This document shows positions 45,307 through 53,828 of a stretch of 64,000 nt of DNA, in pieces. Under the pieces are notes generated by a model. That model was not told the DNA's origin, did not search any database, and saw only the letters and a program-made list of their open reading frames with translations. The stretch spans positions 168,585-232,584 of the forward strand of contig CAILEM010000060.1 of assembly GCA_903833215.1 (NCBI GenBank), given 5' to 3'. Both the position numbers and the translations under genes were made by a program. Source of the stretch: an uncultured Armatimonadota bacterium. Its GTDB lineage: Bacteria; Armatimonadota; Fimbriimonadia; Fimbriimonadales; Fimbriimonadaceae. The number at the start of each line of letters is the position of its first letter. The stretch's first letter is position 1.

Positions 45307-46296
45307 ATGAACGAAGAAAGTTTTGTCGATAAAAGAGAAGTCGACTGGAAAAGGCTCACAACCCTCTGCGACTCGGCTGAGGCCGGCCTGACCCGGCTAA
45401 CTGCCGGCGACCTTCGCGAGTTCATCCGTCTGTATCGACGGGTCTCGACGGATCTCGCCCTTGCACGTACCAAGTCGACCAACGACCCGTTGATTACGTA
45501 TCTCAACGACCTTGTCGGACGTGCCTACGGAGTGTTGTACCGATCGCCGAGAAAGCCATTCTTGGCGACCCTGTTAGCGACGATCGCGTTGAGCACGCAG
45601 ACGGTGCGACGGAACCGCTGGTTCTTATTCACAAGTGCATCGATCTTCTTCGGCTCTGCGTTCTTGATCTTTTTCCTCATGAGTTGGGTTCCCGCCGTCA
45701 AAGACACGGTGATTCCGCCTGGCATGGAGAAGAACTTCGACGGATGGAAGAAAGGCGAATTCCAAGAGAAGTCCGGTTCTGAGTCGGGCGCGATGACCGG
45801 CTTTTATGCGTCGAACAACCCTCGCACCGCGATCATCACGGGAGCAGTGGGAGCCGGAAGTTTTGGCGTTGCGTCGGTTTTTTTCCTGTTTCAGAACGGT
45901 GCCATCTTGGGTGCCTTGGCCCACGAGGTTGCCCCGGTAGGCAAGTTGCCGTTCTTGCTCAGTTCGATCAGCCCCCACGGGGTACCTGAGCTAAGCGGCA
46001 TCATCGTCGCCGGAAGCGCGGGGCTATTGCTTGGCTACGCCTTGATCAACCCTGGGCGTCGCCGGCGGTCGGATGCGTTGAAAGCGGTCGGCAAGGATGC
46101 GATCGTATTGCTCGCCACGTCGGTCGTGCTGATGTTCATCGCCGCCCCGATCGAGGCGTTCTTCAGTTTCCAACCCCAAATTCCCCAATGGCTCAAAGTG
46201 GTCGTCGCCGTGATCAGCGTCATCGCTTGGGCGGCACTATGGACCGGTTTCGGCCGCAACCCCGAAATCGAAGGCGCACGCGCCGTCGCGGAATAG
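45307..46296 (+). CDS. SpoIIM family membrane protein
   Basis: A 329-residue protein of the SpoIIM/DUF95 family. The N-terminal 100 residues are soluble (DLREFIRLYRRVSTDLALARTK), followed by several helices and the loop NNPRTAIITGAVGAGSFGVAS, then SPHGVPELSGIIVAGSAGLLLG, a conserved family motif. In sporulating Firmicutes SpoIIM takes part in engulfment, but the family is widespread in non-spore-formers, usually beside RDD, DUF58 and MoxR genes. RDD and DUF58 are in this window at 17.7-19.8 kb, apart from it. GAGGA precedes the ATG. Confidence 0.9.
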   Translation: MNEESFVDKREVDWKRLTTLCDSAEAGLTRLTAGDLREFIRLYRRVSTDLALARTKSTNDPLITYLNDLVGRAYGVLYRSPRKPFLATLLATIALSTQTVRRNRWFLFTSASIFFGSAFLIFFLMSWVPAVKDTVIPPGMEKNFDGWKKGEFQEKSGSESGAMTGFYASNNPRTAIITGAVGAGSFGVASVFFLFQNGAILGALAHEVAPVGKLPFLLSSISPHGVPELSGIIVAGSAGLLLGYALINPGRRRRSDALKAVGKDAIVLLATSVVLMFIAAPIEAFFSFQPQIPQWLKVVVAVISVIAWAALWTGFGRNPEIEGARAVAE

Positions 46297-46380
46297 TTGG
46301 ATGCGGTTTCGCATGCAAAACCGGTGACAATCTCCTGCCTTCCGCATGAGTGTCCCCATCCGGGTTGAGACAAACCTCCT

Positions 46381-46557
46381 CCGGTTTGCCAAAGGCAATC
46401 CTCTACAAAAAGCGAAGGGTTGGGCCGCCGACGGCCCTACCCTGGTATCTCGCCCGCAAACGCCGCCTATGCCAAAGGCATTGCGTCACCGGCATTTTGA
46501 ACACCCATCGCGACCGGCCGTAATGCGTAACCCCGCACGCCCAATGACCATCAACGG
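46381..46557 (+). repeat. Family 2 element, broken copy B1
   Basis: Left arm 46381-46445 (CCGGTTTGCCAAAGGCAATC at the start, CTACCCTGG at the end) and the first part of the core (CCTATGCCAAAGGCATTGCG) are present. The right arm is missing; about 20 bases later a complete copy begins. It looks like a tandem insertion or partial duplication. Confidence 0.8.
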
Positions 46558-46580
46558 GAGGTCACACCCAAAAACCCCAT

Positions 46581-46865
46581 CTGGTTTGCCAAAGGCAATC
46601 GTCTCCAAAAAGCGAAGGCATGCCCCGTCGGCGGGGCTTGCCTGGTATCTCGCCCGCCAGCTCCGCCTATGCCAAAGGCATTGCGTCACCGGCATTTTGA
46701 ACACCCATCGCGAGGCCCGTTACGGATGAACCCGAACGCGGGATAACGACCGCCGTTCCCAGACGCATCCCCTTTGGGGAAGGATGCATCCCACTGTCAC
46801 ATTTCCAGGCAAGCCCCGTCGACGGGGCATGCCTTCGCTTTTTGGAGATCAGCGCCTTTGGCGCA
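46581..46865 (+). repeat. Family 2 element, full copy B2
   Basis: Left arm 46581-46645, 159-base core and right arm from 46805, ending in TTTTTGGAGATCAGCGCC at about 46865, where the last bases diverge. It lies between convergent spoIIM and the CPBP gene. Core hairpins are kept (CATCCCCTTTGGGGAAGG at the end). Confidence 0.85.
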
Positions 46866-46920
46866 CTTTTTGGGTAGGTGGCGTGAATCCTATCACCAAA
46901 AATCCACCCAAACAACCTGG

Positions 46921-48321
46921 CTACGTCATTAACACAACGGCGAAGAGGGCCATGTTGTGCAGGCAGTGCATCACCATCCCCGGGACGAGGGATCGGCTTT
47001 GGTGGGAGAGATAGCAACTCGATGCTCCCACGAACGCCAACGGCAACCACACGGTGATGCCTTGGGGGTGAATCGCGGCGAAGAGGAAACTTGATGCGAG
47101 GATGCCAGGGACGAGACCGCCAAGGAGGCGATTCAGGCCGGGGAACAACAGGCCTCGATAGACCAACTCCTCCCACATCGGGGCGATGATGCACCCGGAG
47201 ATGAGGATCGGGATAACGACCCGAAGGTCGTGGCTGCGCTCAAGCGCCTCACCTGCGGGATGAGTGGCCTTGGGGAGCCACCGAAACAGGACGGCACAAA
47301 TCTCCCCAAGGAACATCGCCACTGGAAACTCGGCGAGGAATCCGAGGATCCCAAGCATCACGTTCTTGCCCAGATTCTCCCGGCTTACACCGAGTTGGGT
47401 GAGGCTGAACTTCTTGCCCTCCACCGGCGCTTTCTGGAGCGCGATCACGCTGAGGAGTGTCAGAACCCCTGAGATCGCCCCCATCTGCGCCTCGTTGATC
47501 CGTTTGGTCATACCCATCAGCAAGCCATGGACAACCAAGTCGGAAAGGATAAAGATTGCGAAGATCTGGGCGGCACGGATCGCGAGTCGATCAGCATCCT
47601 TCACCGAGATCGCATCCATGGGGATACCCATTGGAATGAGCGTCTTCTCTCGATGCTTTCGCAGGAAGATCGTCCAAATCAACATGCTTGCCACGAGGAA
47701 CGGCAGGGATGCCATAGAAATGATCAAAACCCCCATCGACGCCAACGGGGACACATACTTTGAGATCGCGTCGGTGACCCCGGCTTTTTCCATCGCCTGA
47801 ACCCGCGCAGCCTGGTAAACGAAAGGCGTGTTGGGCAGCTTCTTGACGATGTCGTCCGCTTCCGCTTTCGTCAACTTGGCCGACGTGTAAATTTGGAGGA
47901 ATGCCTTGTCTTCGGGGAGTTTGCTTTGCGAAAGCTTGACTAACAAATCGACCGGAACATCCCGCTTCTGATAGGTGCGCATCTCTGCGTACAACATGGC
48001 GGCGAGCTTGTCTTTCTTCGCTTGAAGCACCAATGACGAGATCGGGTCATCTAGCGAGTGCAGAAGCATATCCTGGGCAGGGTCCTTCGTCTTGCCGGTG
48101 GGATTGCCAATCGCCGTTTGGAGTGACTTGGCTGACATCACCGATTTCAGCACCGACTGCTCACGCTCGTGTCCAGTCAGCTCGGTCTTGGCCTTCTTGC
48201 CCGGGATGAGCGAGACGACGAGCACGAGGAACATCATCAGGCCGAAGCAGATCCAGCCGAGGAGATTCCGGGGACCGTTCTCCGTCAGAACCGGGGGTTT
48301 GGAATCGATGGGCAGGCTCAC
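46921..48321 (-). CDS. CPBP family intramembrane protease
   Basis: A 466-residue protein with a soluble segment (about 40-180, with AEADDIVKKLPNTPFVYQAARV) between an N-terminal helix and a C-terminal membrane domain. The CPBP/Abi catalytic motifs are visible: MWEELVYRGLLFPGL (EExxxR) near residue 385, and FAAIHPQGI near 430. CPBP proteases are related to Rce1 and often mature lipoproteins or bacteriocin-like peptides. Its start overlaps the DUF6784 gene stop by 4 bases, so the three genes 50285-46921 form an operon. Confidence 0.88.
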   Translation of the reverse strand: MSLPIDSKPPVLTENGPRNLLGWICFGLMMFLVLVVSLIPGKKAKTELTGHEREQSVLKSVMSAKSLQTAIGNPTGKTKDPAQDMLLHSLDDPISSLVLQAKKDKLAAMLYAEMRTYQKRDVPVDLLVKLSQSKLPEDKAFLQIYTSAKLTKAEADDIVKKLPNTPFVYQAARVQAMEKAGVTDAISKYVSPLASMGVLIISMASLPFLVASMLIWTIFLRKHREKTLIPMGIPMDAISVKDADRLAIRAAQIFAIFILSDLVVHGLLMGMTKRINEAQMGAISGVLTLLSVIALQKAPVEGKKFSLTQLGVSRENLGKNVMLGILGFLAEFPVAMFLGEICAVLFRWLPKATHPAGEALERSHDLRVVIPILISGCIIAPMWEELVYRGLLFPGLNRLLGGLVPGILASSFLFAAIHPQGITVWLPLAFVGASSCYLSHQSRSLVPGMVMHCLHNMALFAVVLMT

Positions 48322-48740
48322 TGCACGCCCAGCGATCGGTCGTTAAAGGAAATCGTATAAGTGCTTTGGTGTGTGATGAGAGCCATAACCATCCAGATCG
48401 TTTCTGCCGCGTATTCGCCTACAAGTATTCCCAACGCGACGCTGCGCAGTTTGTCGTACCCTCGAAGGCCATAGTAGCGTTGCACAAAGTTCTTCACTAA
48501 TAACGCTAACAGCAACCCGGACCAGTAGTAATCCACACCGAAATTCATCGAAAGCAAGTATCCCGCCGGGTGAAGGGGGAAACCAGGGAACCGGAACCGC
48601 ACCGCATCCAGAACCATGACGAAGGCAAACCCTACGATCGTCATTGTGATTCCGACGATATCGGGGCCCTTACGGTCGTTGAGGATGTTGTTCAGATACG
48701 TTCCAATATCCGTCCAAGGCACCCCTCCGGTTCGATACAC
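48318..48740 (-). CDS. DUF6784-like C-terminal fragment, in frame after a stop codon
   Basis: A 140-residue membrane segment that looks like the C-terminal domain of DUF6785-family proteins: VLDAVRFRFPGFPLHPAGYL, then DYYWSGLLLALLVKNFVQRYYGLRGYDK, with helices. The GTG 48740 start is in the same frame as the upstream gene; only TAA (48749-48747) and two sense codons separate them. It may be translated by re-initiation, by readthrough, or not at all if the stop is a mutation. It overlaps the CPBP start by 4 bases. Confidence 0.7.
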   Translation of the reverse strand: MYRTGGVPWTDIGTYLNNILNDRKGPDIVGITMTIVGFAFVMVLDAVRFRFPGFPLHPAGYLLSMNFGVDYYWSGLLLALLVKNFVQRYYGLRGYDKLRSVALGILVGEYAAETIWMVMALITHQSTYTISFNDRSLGVQ

Positions 48741-48746
48741 CGCGGT

Positions 48747-50285
48747 TTAGCGGAAGTAGAACGAGAGGAACAGTCCCACCACGGTTGCCCCGCCGATGAT
48801 GTAGAAGAGCTTCTTCTGATCGAGCTTTTCGGTCGTCCCCATCTTCATCGCCTCAAGTTGATAGGGCATCGGGTGGTTTCGGTAGAGCCGGTTGATAAAG
48901 TAGAAGCTGTTGCTCACCCACACCGCCTGCGAGTCGGATAGCCATTTCGTTCCCAAGAAGCGGCCCATGATTGAGTTCGACCCGAAGAAGGCAAATTCGT
49001 GGGTGGGTGGGCCCAACTGCGCTCTCACGCGAGTGAGAACGATCGAGAAGATCAGAAATAGGCCGACGTACGGAATCATGTATGCCATCGGCAACCCGCC
49101 GATCATGCCGAAGCCGACGGTGATGCTGAAGCAAATCACCAACCCGACGAACGACCAACGGTGGGCAATACCGCCATCTTCCGAGCGATTCCCTAGCCGA
49201 ATATCGCGCCAGACTCCCTTGAGATAGTCACGAGAAACCCAAATCGCGCCGAGAAACATTGCGAGGACAGCACCCCATGTCTGCTCATCGAAGTACGGGG
49301 GGCCGGGAGCTATAGCGGTGCCGGAGAAGGTGGATTGGGGGATGCCTTGGCTGGCTAAGGCAACATGTGTTGCTTTTCTGAGGAGGAAGAACGCGACAAA
49401 GCTAAAAAGCAGGTCGCTCGGCATGAACAGGCCGATGGCAGCCATGAACGGATAGATGGCGATTCGAAAGTCGCCGATATTGCTCCAGGGCGGCTCTTTG
49501 AAGGCCCGGTCGATATAGAACAGATCCTTGACCGGGATGGAGGGCAGATTTGGGAAAAGGTAGTTCAACCCGTTGAGCATGTCGATCGAGAACATGATCC
49601 CGAACGCAATCCACATGTGTTTGCTCTTCCACATGCCGCTCGATCCTCCGCCTTCCGACATCGCCACTGGCAATTGGATGAGTGGGAAAGTGAGGCGTTC
49701 CTTCTCGCACCACGCCCCACGCATCAAGGAGTTGATGCACTGCATCGCAAAGCACACCGACAGCACAAGCGCGCCCCACGCCAGATAGATCGGCAAGAAC
49801 ATCGGCAGCTTCGACAACGAATACTGCCAGCCTAATCCGCCCCCCTCCATGTCCTTCACTTGCGCGATATCGCGAATCGCGAGCCAATCGGGGGTGTGCT
49901 TGACGAATTGGTCTTTGAACAGGGGATTGGTGCGTGCCTCAAACGGGAATTTGACGACGCTAGGAAACACGCAGCTCGCCCATTCTCCCGCAATCGCGCC
50001 GGCAACGCTCATGATCGCAAAGCAGACGATGAGGTCCGATTGGGTGAGGGCAAAGCGCGGTACAAAGCGCCGAAGGGGGATGTTAACAACTAGCAGAGCG
50101 AGCAGTCCCGAGACGGGCGGCACCATCAACGAGAAGATTCCCGAGGATGTTTGGCTTGCAACCGCCGCCGTGACGGGCACGCACATTAAGAAGCCAATCA
50201 ACACTGCCAGACCCCGTAGCCGTGGCCGCTCTTGGGTGTTTTGCAGTGAACTGAGGTCTGGCTTCGTCAGCATTAGCAGCTTCAA
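48747..50285 (-). CDS. DUF6785-family membrane protein, N-terminal part
   Basis: A 512-residue protein with about twelve membrane helices. Residues up to about 60 include VLIGFLMCVPVTAAVASQ. The pattern of paired helices and the GWQYSLSKLPMFLPIYLAW and WCEKERLTFPLIQLPVA loops match a family of oligopeptide-transporter-like proteins common in Armatimonadota and Planctomycetes. Function unknown. The frame ends in TAA at 48749, after SFYFR, and continues in the same frame into the 140-residue fragment that is normally fused to it. Confidence 0.75.
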   Translation of the reverse strand: MKLLMLTKPDLSSLQNTQERPRLRGLAVLIGFLMCVPVTAAVASQTSSGIFSLMVPPVSGLLALLVVNIPLRRFVPRFALTQSDLIVCFAIMSVAGAIAGEWASCVFPSVVKFPFEARTNPLFKDQFVKHTPDWLAIRDIAQVKDMEGGGLGWQYSLSKLPMFLPIYLAWGALVLSVCFAMQCINSLMRGAWCEKERLTFPLIQLPVAMSEGGGSSGMWKSKHMWIAFGIMFSIDMLNGLNYLFPNLPSIPVKDLFYIDRAFKEPPWSNIGDFRIAIYPFMAAIGLFMPSDLLFSFVAFFLLRKATHVALASQGIPQSTFSGTAIAPGPPYFDEQTWGAVLAMFLGAIWVSRDYLKGVWRDIRLGNRSEDGGIAHRWSFVGLVICFSITVGFGMIGGLPMAYMIPYVGLFLIFSIVLTRVRAQLGPPTHEFAFFGSNSIMGRFLGTKWLSDSQAVWVSNSFYFINRLYRNHPMPYQLEAMKMGTTEKLDQKKLFYIIGGATVVGLFLSFYFR

Positions 50286-50340
50286 ATAGATTCCACAACG
50301 GCAACCGATAGTCCTGCTATTGCGGCAATTAGTTGTGAAC

Positions 50341-50369
50341 TTGGCATATCAGGAAATCCGTGTTATAGT
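50341..50369 (+). promoter_or_regulatory. Promoter of the DinG-type helicase gene
   Basis: TTGGCA (50341-50346) and TATAGT (50364-50369) are 17 bases apart, close to the sigma-70 consensus. Transcription would begin near 50376, about 95 bases before the start codon. Confidence 0.6.
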
Positions 50370-50407
50370 TTCGTTGTCATTTATTGCGATGCCACTTCCT
50401 GCTGGTG

Positions 50408-50450
50408 GGCCTGAGACGAAACAGGCCTAGGCGGGTTTTATTTTGCCCGC
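50408..50450 (+). promoter_or_regulatory. Leader hairpins upstream of the helicase gene
   Basis: GGCCTG (50408) pairs with CAGGCC (50422) over 8 bases, then GCGGG (50431) with CCCGC (50446) over a T-rich 10-base loop. They lie in the predicted 5' leader. No T-run follows, so they are not a clear terminator; they may be mRNA structure. Confidence 0.4.
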
Positions 50451-50470
50451 TGATGGCATAATGTAGCCCT

Positions 50471-52591
50471 GTGTCTACTGTTTCCGAACTTATGGAACAG
50501 GCATTTCGGAAGCTCTCCAAGCGTCCGGGGTTTGTTGAACGACCCGATCAGCAACAACTTGCCCTTTTGCTGGCAGATCTCATCGCCGAAGGCTCCAGTG
50601 GCTCGTTTGAAGCCCCCACCGGACTCGGCAAATCGCTGGCCGCACTCATTCCCGCCATCGCGAATGCGATCGTCTTAAAGAAAAGAACGGTCATTGCGAC
50701 CTACACCAATGTTTTGGCCGAACAATACTGGCGCAACGACCTCCCGTTGGCGATGAGCCTGTTCCTGGAAGATGGGGTCGAGGCGAGTTCGGTCGGGCAA
50801 GCAAGTTTTCTTCTTGGCATTCAAGCCCGGATGTTGATGGGACGCCAACGCTATGCGTGCCTCGCCGCGATGGATGAGCACATGCCGGACCTTATCGATG
50901 ACTATCGCAAGGAGGCAAAGCTTGGCATCGAGACCGAGTTCCGCCAGGTCGTCAAGCGCCCCATGCGCGAGTTGAACATGTTGTGGCAAAAGGTCGCGAC
51001 GCCTCCGGTTTGTCCCGGTCGCCTTTGCCCGGCGTATGAGGACTGTTTTTATTACTCCGCTCGCCGAGCCGCTGAGCGGGCTGAGATCGTGATTACGAAC
51101 CATAGCGTCGTTGTCCAAGACGCGCTGATGGCCAAGATCAGCGACGATGAAGAGGGATTGCTCGGCAAGTTTCAGTTCCTGCTACTCGACGAAGCCCATG
51201 ACTTTCCCCAGGCGGCAACAAACGGAATGGAGTTTGAACTGAGTGGGGCCAAGCTGGCCTCTCTTGAGAGTGTTGTCGCTCGGTTGGAAAGTGCCGTACT
51301 GTCGCTAGCTCAGCGAAATCATGAAGGTTTCGAGTGGGCGAAGTCGTGTGCCGAGTTCAAAGTAGCTATCGATAATTGTCAGAAGGGTCTGGTGGCCTAC
51401 AGCCTGTCGTTGGGCCGCCCGGGAATTTTGACTGCCTCACCCGATGACGTGCTCAACCATCCCCAGGTGCAAGCGAACCGAACTTCGGACGACATGCGCG
51501 GGGCCAAAGAGATCGCCCAACAGGTCAGTGAGATCTGCGAGTCGTTCGTCCACAGCATGGAAGAGCGCATGGTCCGCTGGAGGGACAAGGAGCCCGAATT
51601 GACGCGACAGGTCACGGAAACCACGCGCAATTACGGCAGCTACATCCGCGAATACGGTGCCTCGTGCTTCACGTTGTTCCAGCCTGAGGGTGTTTCCGTG
51701 AGCTACGCCAGTCGGTCTGGGGCAGATGCGATGCTTCGGCAGGATGTAATTGGGTTGGCCGAGCCACTCACCAAGCTCATCTGGGATCGAACACCCTACG
51801 CTTGCATCTCCGCCACGCTGGCTCTCGACGGCACGTTTGACTATTTCCGTCGGACGACAGGAGCCAAGCCGCAGTTTGAAGAGATCTTGCCCTCGCCGTT
51901 CGATTACCCATCGAACGCGGCGATCTACCTTCCGCCTGCAGATACGATCCCTGATCCCGCCGAAGCGCGAAAGCAAGGTAACGAGGAGATGTATTGGCGG
52001 CGGGTGGCGGCCGAGCTTTCCAAGATCATTCGGACGGTGGGCGGACGCACCTTGGCCCTGTTCCATTCCCGAAAGGAGATGGAAGGCGTTCTGTCGTTCA
52101 TGAATCTGCCTCCCGAGCTTCCGATCTACTCCCAGACCAAGTTCGGTACCGCTTCGGTGGGTGAGCGGTTTATCGACAACACCAACTCTTCGCTATTTGC
52201 CCTCCGTTCCTTCTGGACCGGCTTTGATGCCCCTGGTCCGACCCTCTCGTGTGTGGCGTTGGTCCGAGTTCCATTTGAAGTGCCCATCGATCCGCCACAA
52301 ATCGCGCGTCTGGCGTACCTTCAGACCCAGGGTCTCAATGCCTTTGGCGAACACACATTGCCGTTGGCAAAAATGATGATGCGCCAGGGGGCCGGTCGCC
52401 TCATCCGCCGAGCCGAAGACAAAGGCATCATCGCCCTCCTCGACCCGAGAATCCAGACCAAGCGCTACGGTGAAGAAATCCTAGCCAACCTCCCCGAAGG
52501 CATGCGAACCTTTCGAGACATCGGCGACGCCGTAGGCTGGATAGGCCTAGAAGTCCCCGACCTAGGCGACCAGATGAGTTTCAAGCTGTAG
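50471..52591 (+). CDS. DinG-type ATP-dependent DNA helicase
   Basis: A 706-residue superfamily 2 helicase of the DinG/XPD kind. Walker A APTGLGKSLA is near residue 47, the DEAH box at 240-243 (LLLDEAHDF), and a Cys set between them (YACLAAMD near 130, then CPGRLCPAYEDC near 183-194) fits a [4Fe-4S] cluster. Motif VI reads QGAGRLIRR near 640. Such enzymes unwind damaged or structured DNA 5' to 3'; exonuclease fusion domains are absent. The start is GTG 50471, with ATG 50492 possible. It has its own promoter. Confidence 0.92.
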   Translation: MSTVSELMEQAFRKLSKRPGFVERPDQQQLALLLADLIAEGSSGSFEAPTGLGKSLAALIPAIANAIVLKKRTVIATYTNVLAEQYWRNDLPLAMSLFLEDGVEASSVGQASFLLGIQARMLMGRQRYACLAAMDEHMPDLIDDYRKEAKLGIETEFRQVVKRPMRELNMLWQKVATPPVCPGRLCPAYEDCFYYSARRAAERAEIVITNHSVVVQDALMAKISDDEEGLLGKFQFLLLDEAHDFPQAATNGMEFELSGAKLASLESVVARLESAVLSLAQRNHEGFEWAKSCAEFKVAIDNCQKGLVAYSLSLGRPGILTASPDDVLNHPQVQANRTSDDMRGAKEIAQQVSEICESFVHSMEERMVRWRDKEPELTRQVTETTRNYGSYIREYGASCFTLFQPEGVSVSYASRSGADAMLRQDVIGLAEPLTKLIWDRTPYACISATLALDGTFDYFRRTTGAKPQFEEILPSPFDYPSNAAIYLPPADTIPDPAEARKQGNEEMYWRRVAAELSKIIRTVGGRTLALFHSRKEMEGVLSFMNLPPELPIYSQTKFGTASVGERFIDNTNSSLFALRSFWTGFDAPGPTLSCVALVRVPFEVPIDPPQIARLAYLQTQGLNAFGEHTLPLAKMMMRQGAGRLIRRAEDKGIIALLDPRIQTKRYGEEILANLPEGMRTFRDIGDAVGWIGLEVPDLGDQMSFKL

Positions 52592-52635
52592 CGACGCATG
52601 CGTGTAGAACAGCGAGATTCAACTGCCCAAACCCC

Positions 52636-52903
52636 ATTCACCCACCAGACTCGTAGCCGGCGGTGATCGTACCGACGTCTGGAAACGTAGAAGGAAATCC
52701 TGCTTTGGATCGCGGGAAGCCCCATCGGTGCAATAACCACGGCCGGCTGCTGCATTCACCCACCAGACCCGTAGCCGGCGGTGATCGTACCGACGTCTGG
52801 AAACGTAGAATGAAATCTTGCTTTGGATCGCGGGAAACCCCATCGGTGCAATAACTACGGCCGGCTGCTGCGTCGGTACGATCACCGCCGACTACAGGTG
52901 CCG
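52636..52903 (+). repeat. Family 1 repeats: 118-bp tandem duplication plus inverted core
   Basis: Units 52636-52753 and 52754-52871 are nearly identical (about five differences). Each begins ATTCACCCACCAGAC and holds the family core (CGTAGCCGGCGGTGATCG, then TACCGACGTC). At 52871-52903 the core appears inverted (CGTCGGTACGATCACCGCCG). The second unit and inverted core may form a long hairpin. Confidence 0.85.
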
Positions 52904-52970
52904 TTGTGTCCAAAAGGTGTGGTCGCGGCCCCCTTTAATGCTTTCGGACGTGTTCACCGCCAGCTTTCAC

Positions 52971-53120
52971 CACCCAGCGGTGTGAGCGTCTAGACCAGCT
53001 ATCGAGCAGAGCAGCCGATCGAACAACCTAACTAGCCCCAATCACCCGCAGGGTCCGGAAAAGGAGAGACAGCACCCCGCGGTGCAAGCGTCCGTACCAG
53101 CCATCGAAGAGAGCTAAACG
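52971..53120 (+). repeat. Pair of 50-60 bp direct repeats
   Basis: Two imperfect copies starting CACCCAGCGGTG (52971) and CACCCCGCGGTG (53073), 102 bases apart, both continuing AGCGTC, ACCAGC and ATCGA. Unrelated in sequence to family 1. The remainder of the gap down to bioY holds only the terminator hairpin. Confidence 0.55.
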
Positions 53121-53183
53121 ATCAAAGGAAAGTGAGCCGTTCGGAGGAATAGGTAACGCGCGCACCAGAGACTCAAAGCAAAC

Positions 53184-53217
53184 CTCTGCTCCACACAGAG
53201 TTCAACGTGGAGCAGAG
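53184..53217 (-). terminator. Hairpin downstream of bioY
   Basis: A perfect 11-bp stem CTCTGCTCCAC (53184-53194) with GTGGAGCAGAG (53207-53217) and a 12-base loop. On the minus strand it is followed by GTTTGCTTTG, weakly T-rich. It lies 14 bases past the bioY stop. Confidence 0.65.
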
Positions 53218-53231
53218 ACGAAGACTGAGAA

Positions 53232-53813
53232 TTACTGAGAGGATCGCTTCGTGAGAGTCCAAGCCAAAGGAAGCGCAAGGATCACGATCACCGCTTTCAT
53301 CACTTCAGGAACGATAAACGGCGCAACGCCCGAGTTGAAAGCTGCTTGGCCGCCAATATAGGCGGAAAGCCAAAGCGCACCAAACCCGAGGACGAACGTG
53401 TCCGCGATTGCCATCGCCGCCGCCGTCTTCCAAATGCTCTTGGTCCAACCTCGCTGAGCGAGCAGACCAAGAATGCCTGCCACGATGGCGAAGGAGAGAA
53501 GATAGCCGCCGGACGCGCCGAACAGTACGTTCACGCCGTATTTACCCTGTGCGAAGACAGGGATTCCAGCAGCGCCAATACCGACGTAAAGAAGCTGGCT
53601 GAGCGCGCCGCGCTTAGGGCCAAGGGCGAGGCCGCAGAGCATAACGGAAAGAGTTTGAAGCGTGAATGGCACCGGCTGCCAGGGAATAGTGACCTGCGCA
53701 CAGATCGCGGTAAGAGCCGTTCCACCGACGACCAGCATGGTATCGCGCGCGACACCCTCGCCTGGAATCACTGCGTCGACGATCGTCTTATGGCTCAAAG
53801 TTATCGAGTTCAT
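53232..53813 (-). CDS. bioY: BioY biotin transporter substrate-binding subunit
   Basis: BioY is the S-component of the ECF biotin importer. The 193-residue protein has the family opening MLVVGGTALTAICAQVTIPW and PVPFTLQTLSVMLCG, GPKRGALSQLLYVGIGAAGIPVFA, then the GASGGYLLSF segment and a DTFVLGFGALWL helix. No ecfA or ecfT gene is in the window; BioY may use shared energising units or work alone. It follows the DedA gene by 15 bases on the same strand. No riboswitch-like element for biotin is seen. Confidence 0.93.
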   Translation of the reverse strand: MNSITLSHKTIVDAVIPGEGVARDTMLVVGGTALTAICAQVTIPWQPVPFTLQTLSVMLCGLALGPKRGALSQLLYVGIGAAGIPVFAQGKYGVNVLFGASGGYLLSFAIVAGILGLLAQRGWTKSIWKTAAAMAIADTFVLGFGALWLSAYIGGQAAFNSGVAPFIVPEVMKAVIVILALPLAWTLTKRSSQ

Positions 53814-53828
53814 ACCTGAGGGTTTACC

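Noticed and set aside
46667..47194. A 175-codon minus-strand frame across the family 2 repeat and the CPBP gene end
   Set aside because: It is built partly of repeat DNA and partly of the shadow of the CPBP gene; the composition is Arg/Pro-rich noise.
52636..53120. Possible CRISPR array
   Set aside because: The repeats are 118 bp tandem units or pairs with non-uniform spacing, spacers are not unique, and there are no cas genes.
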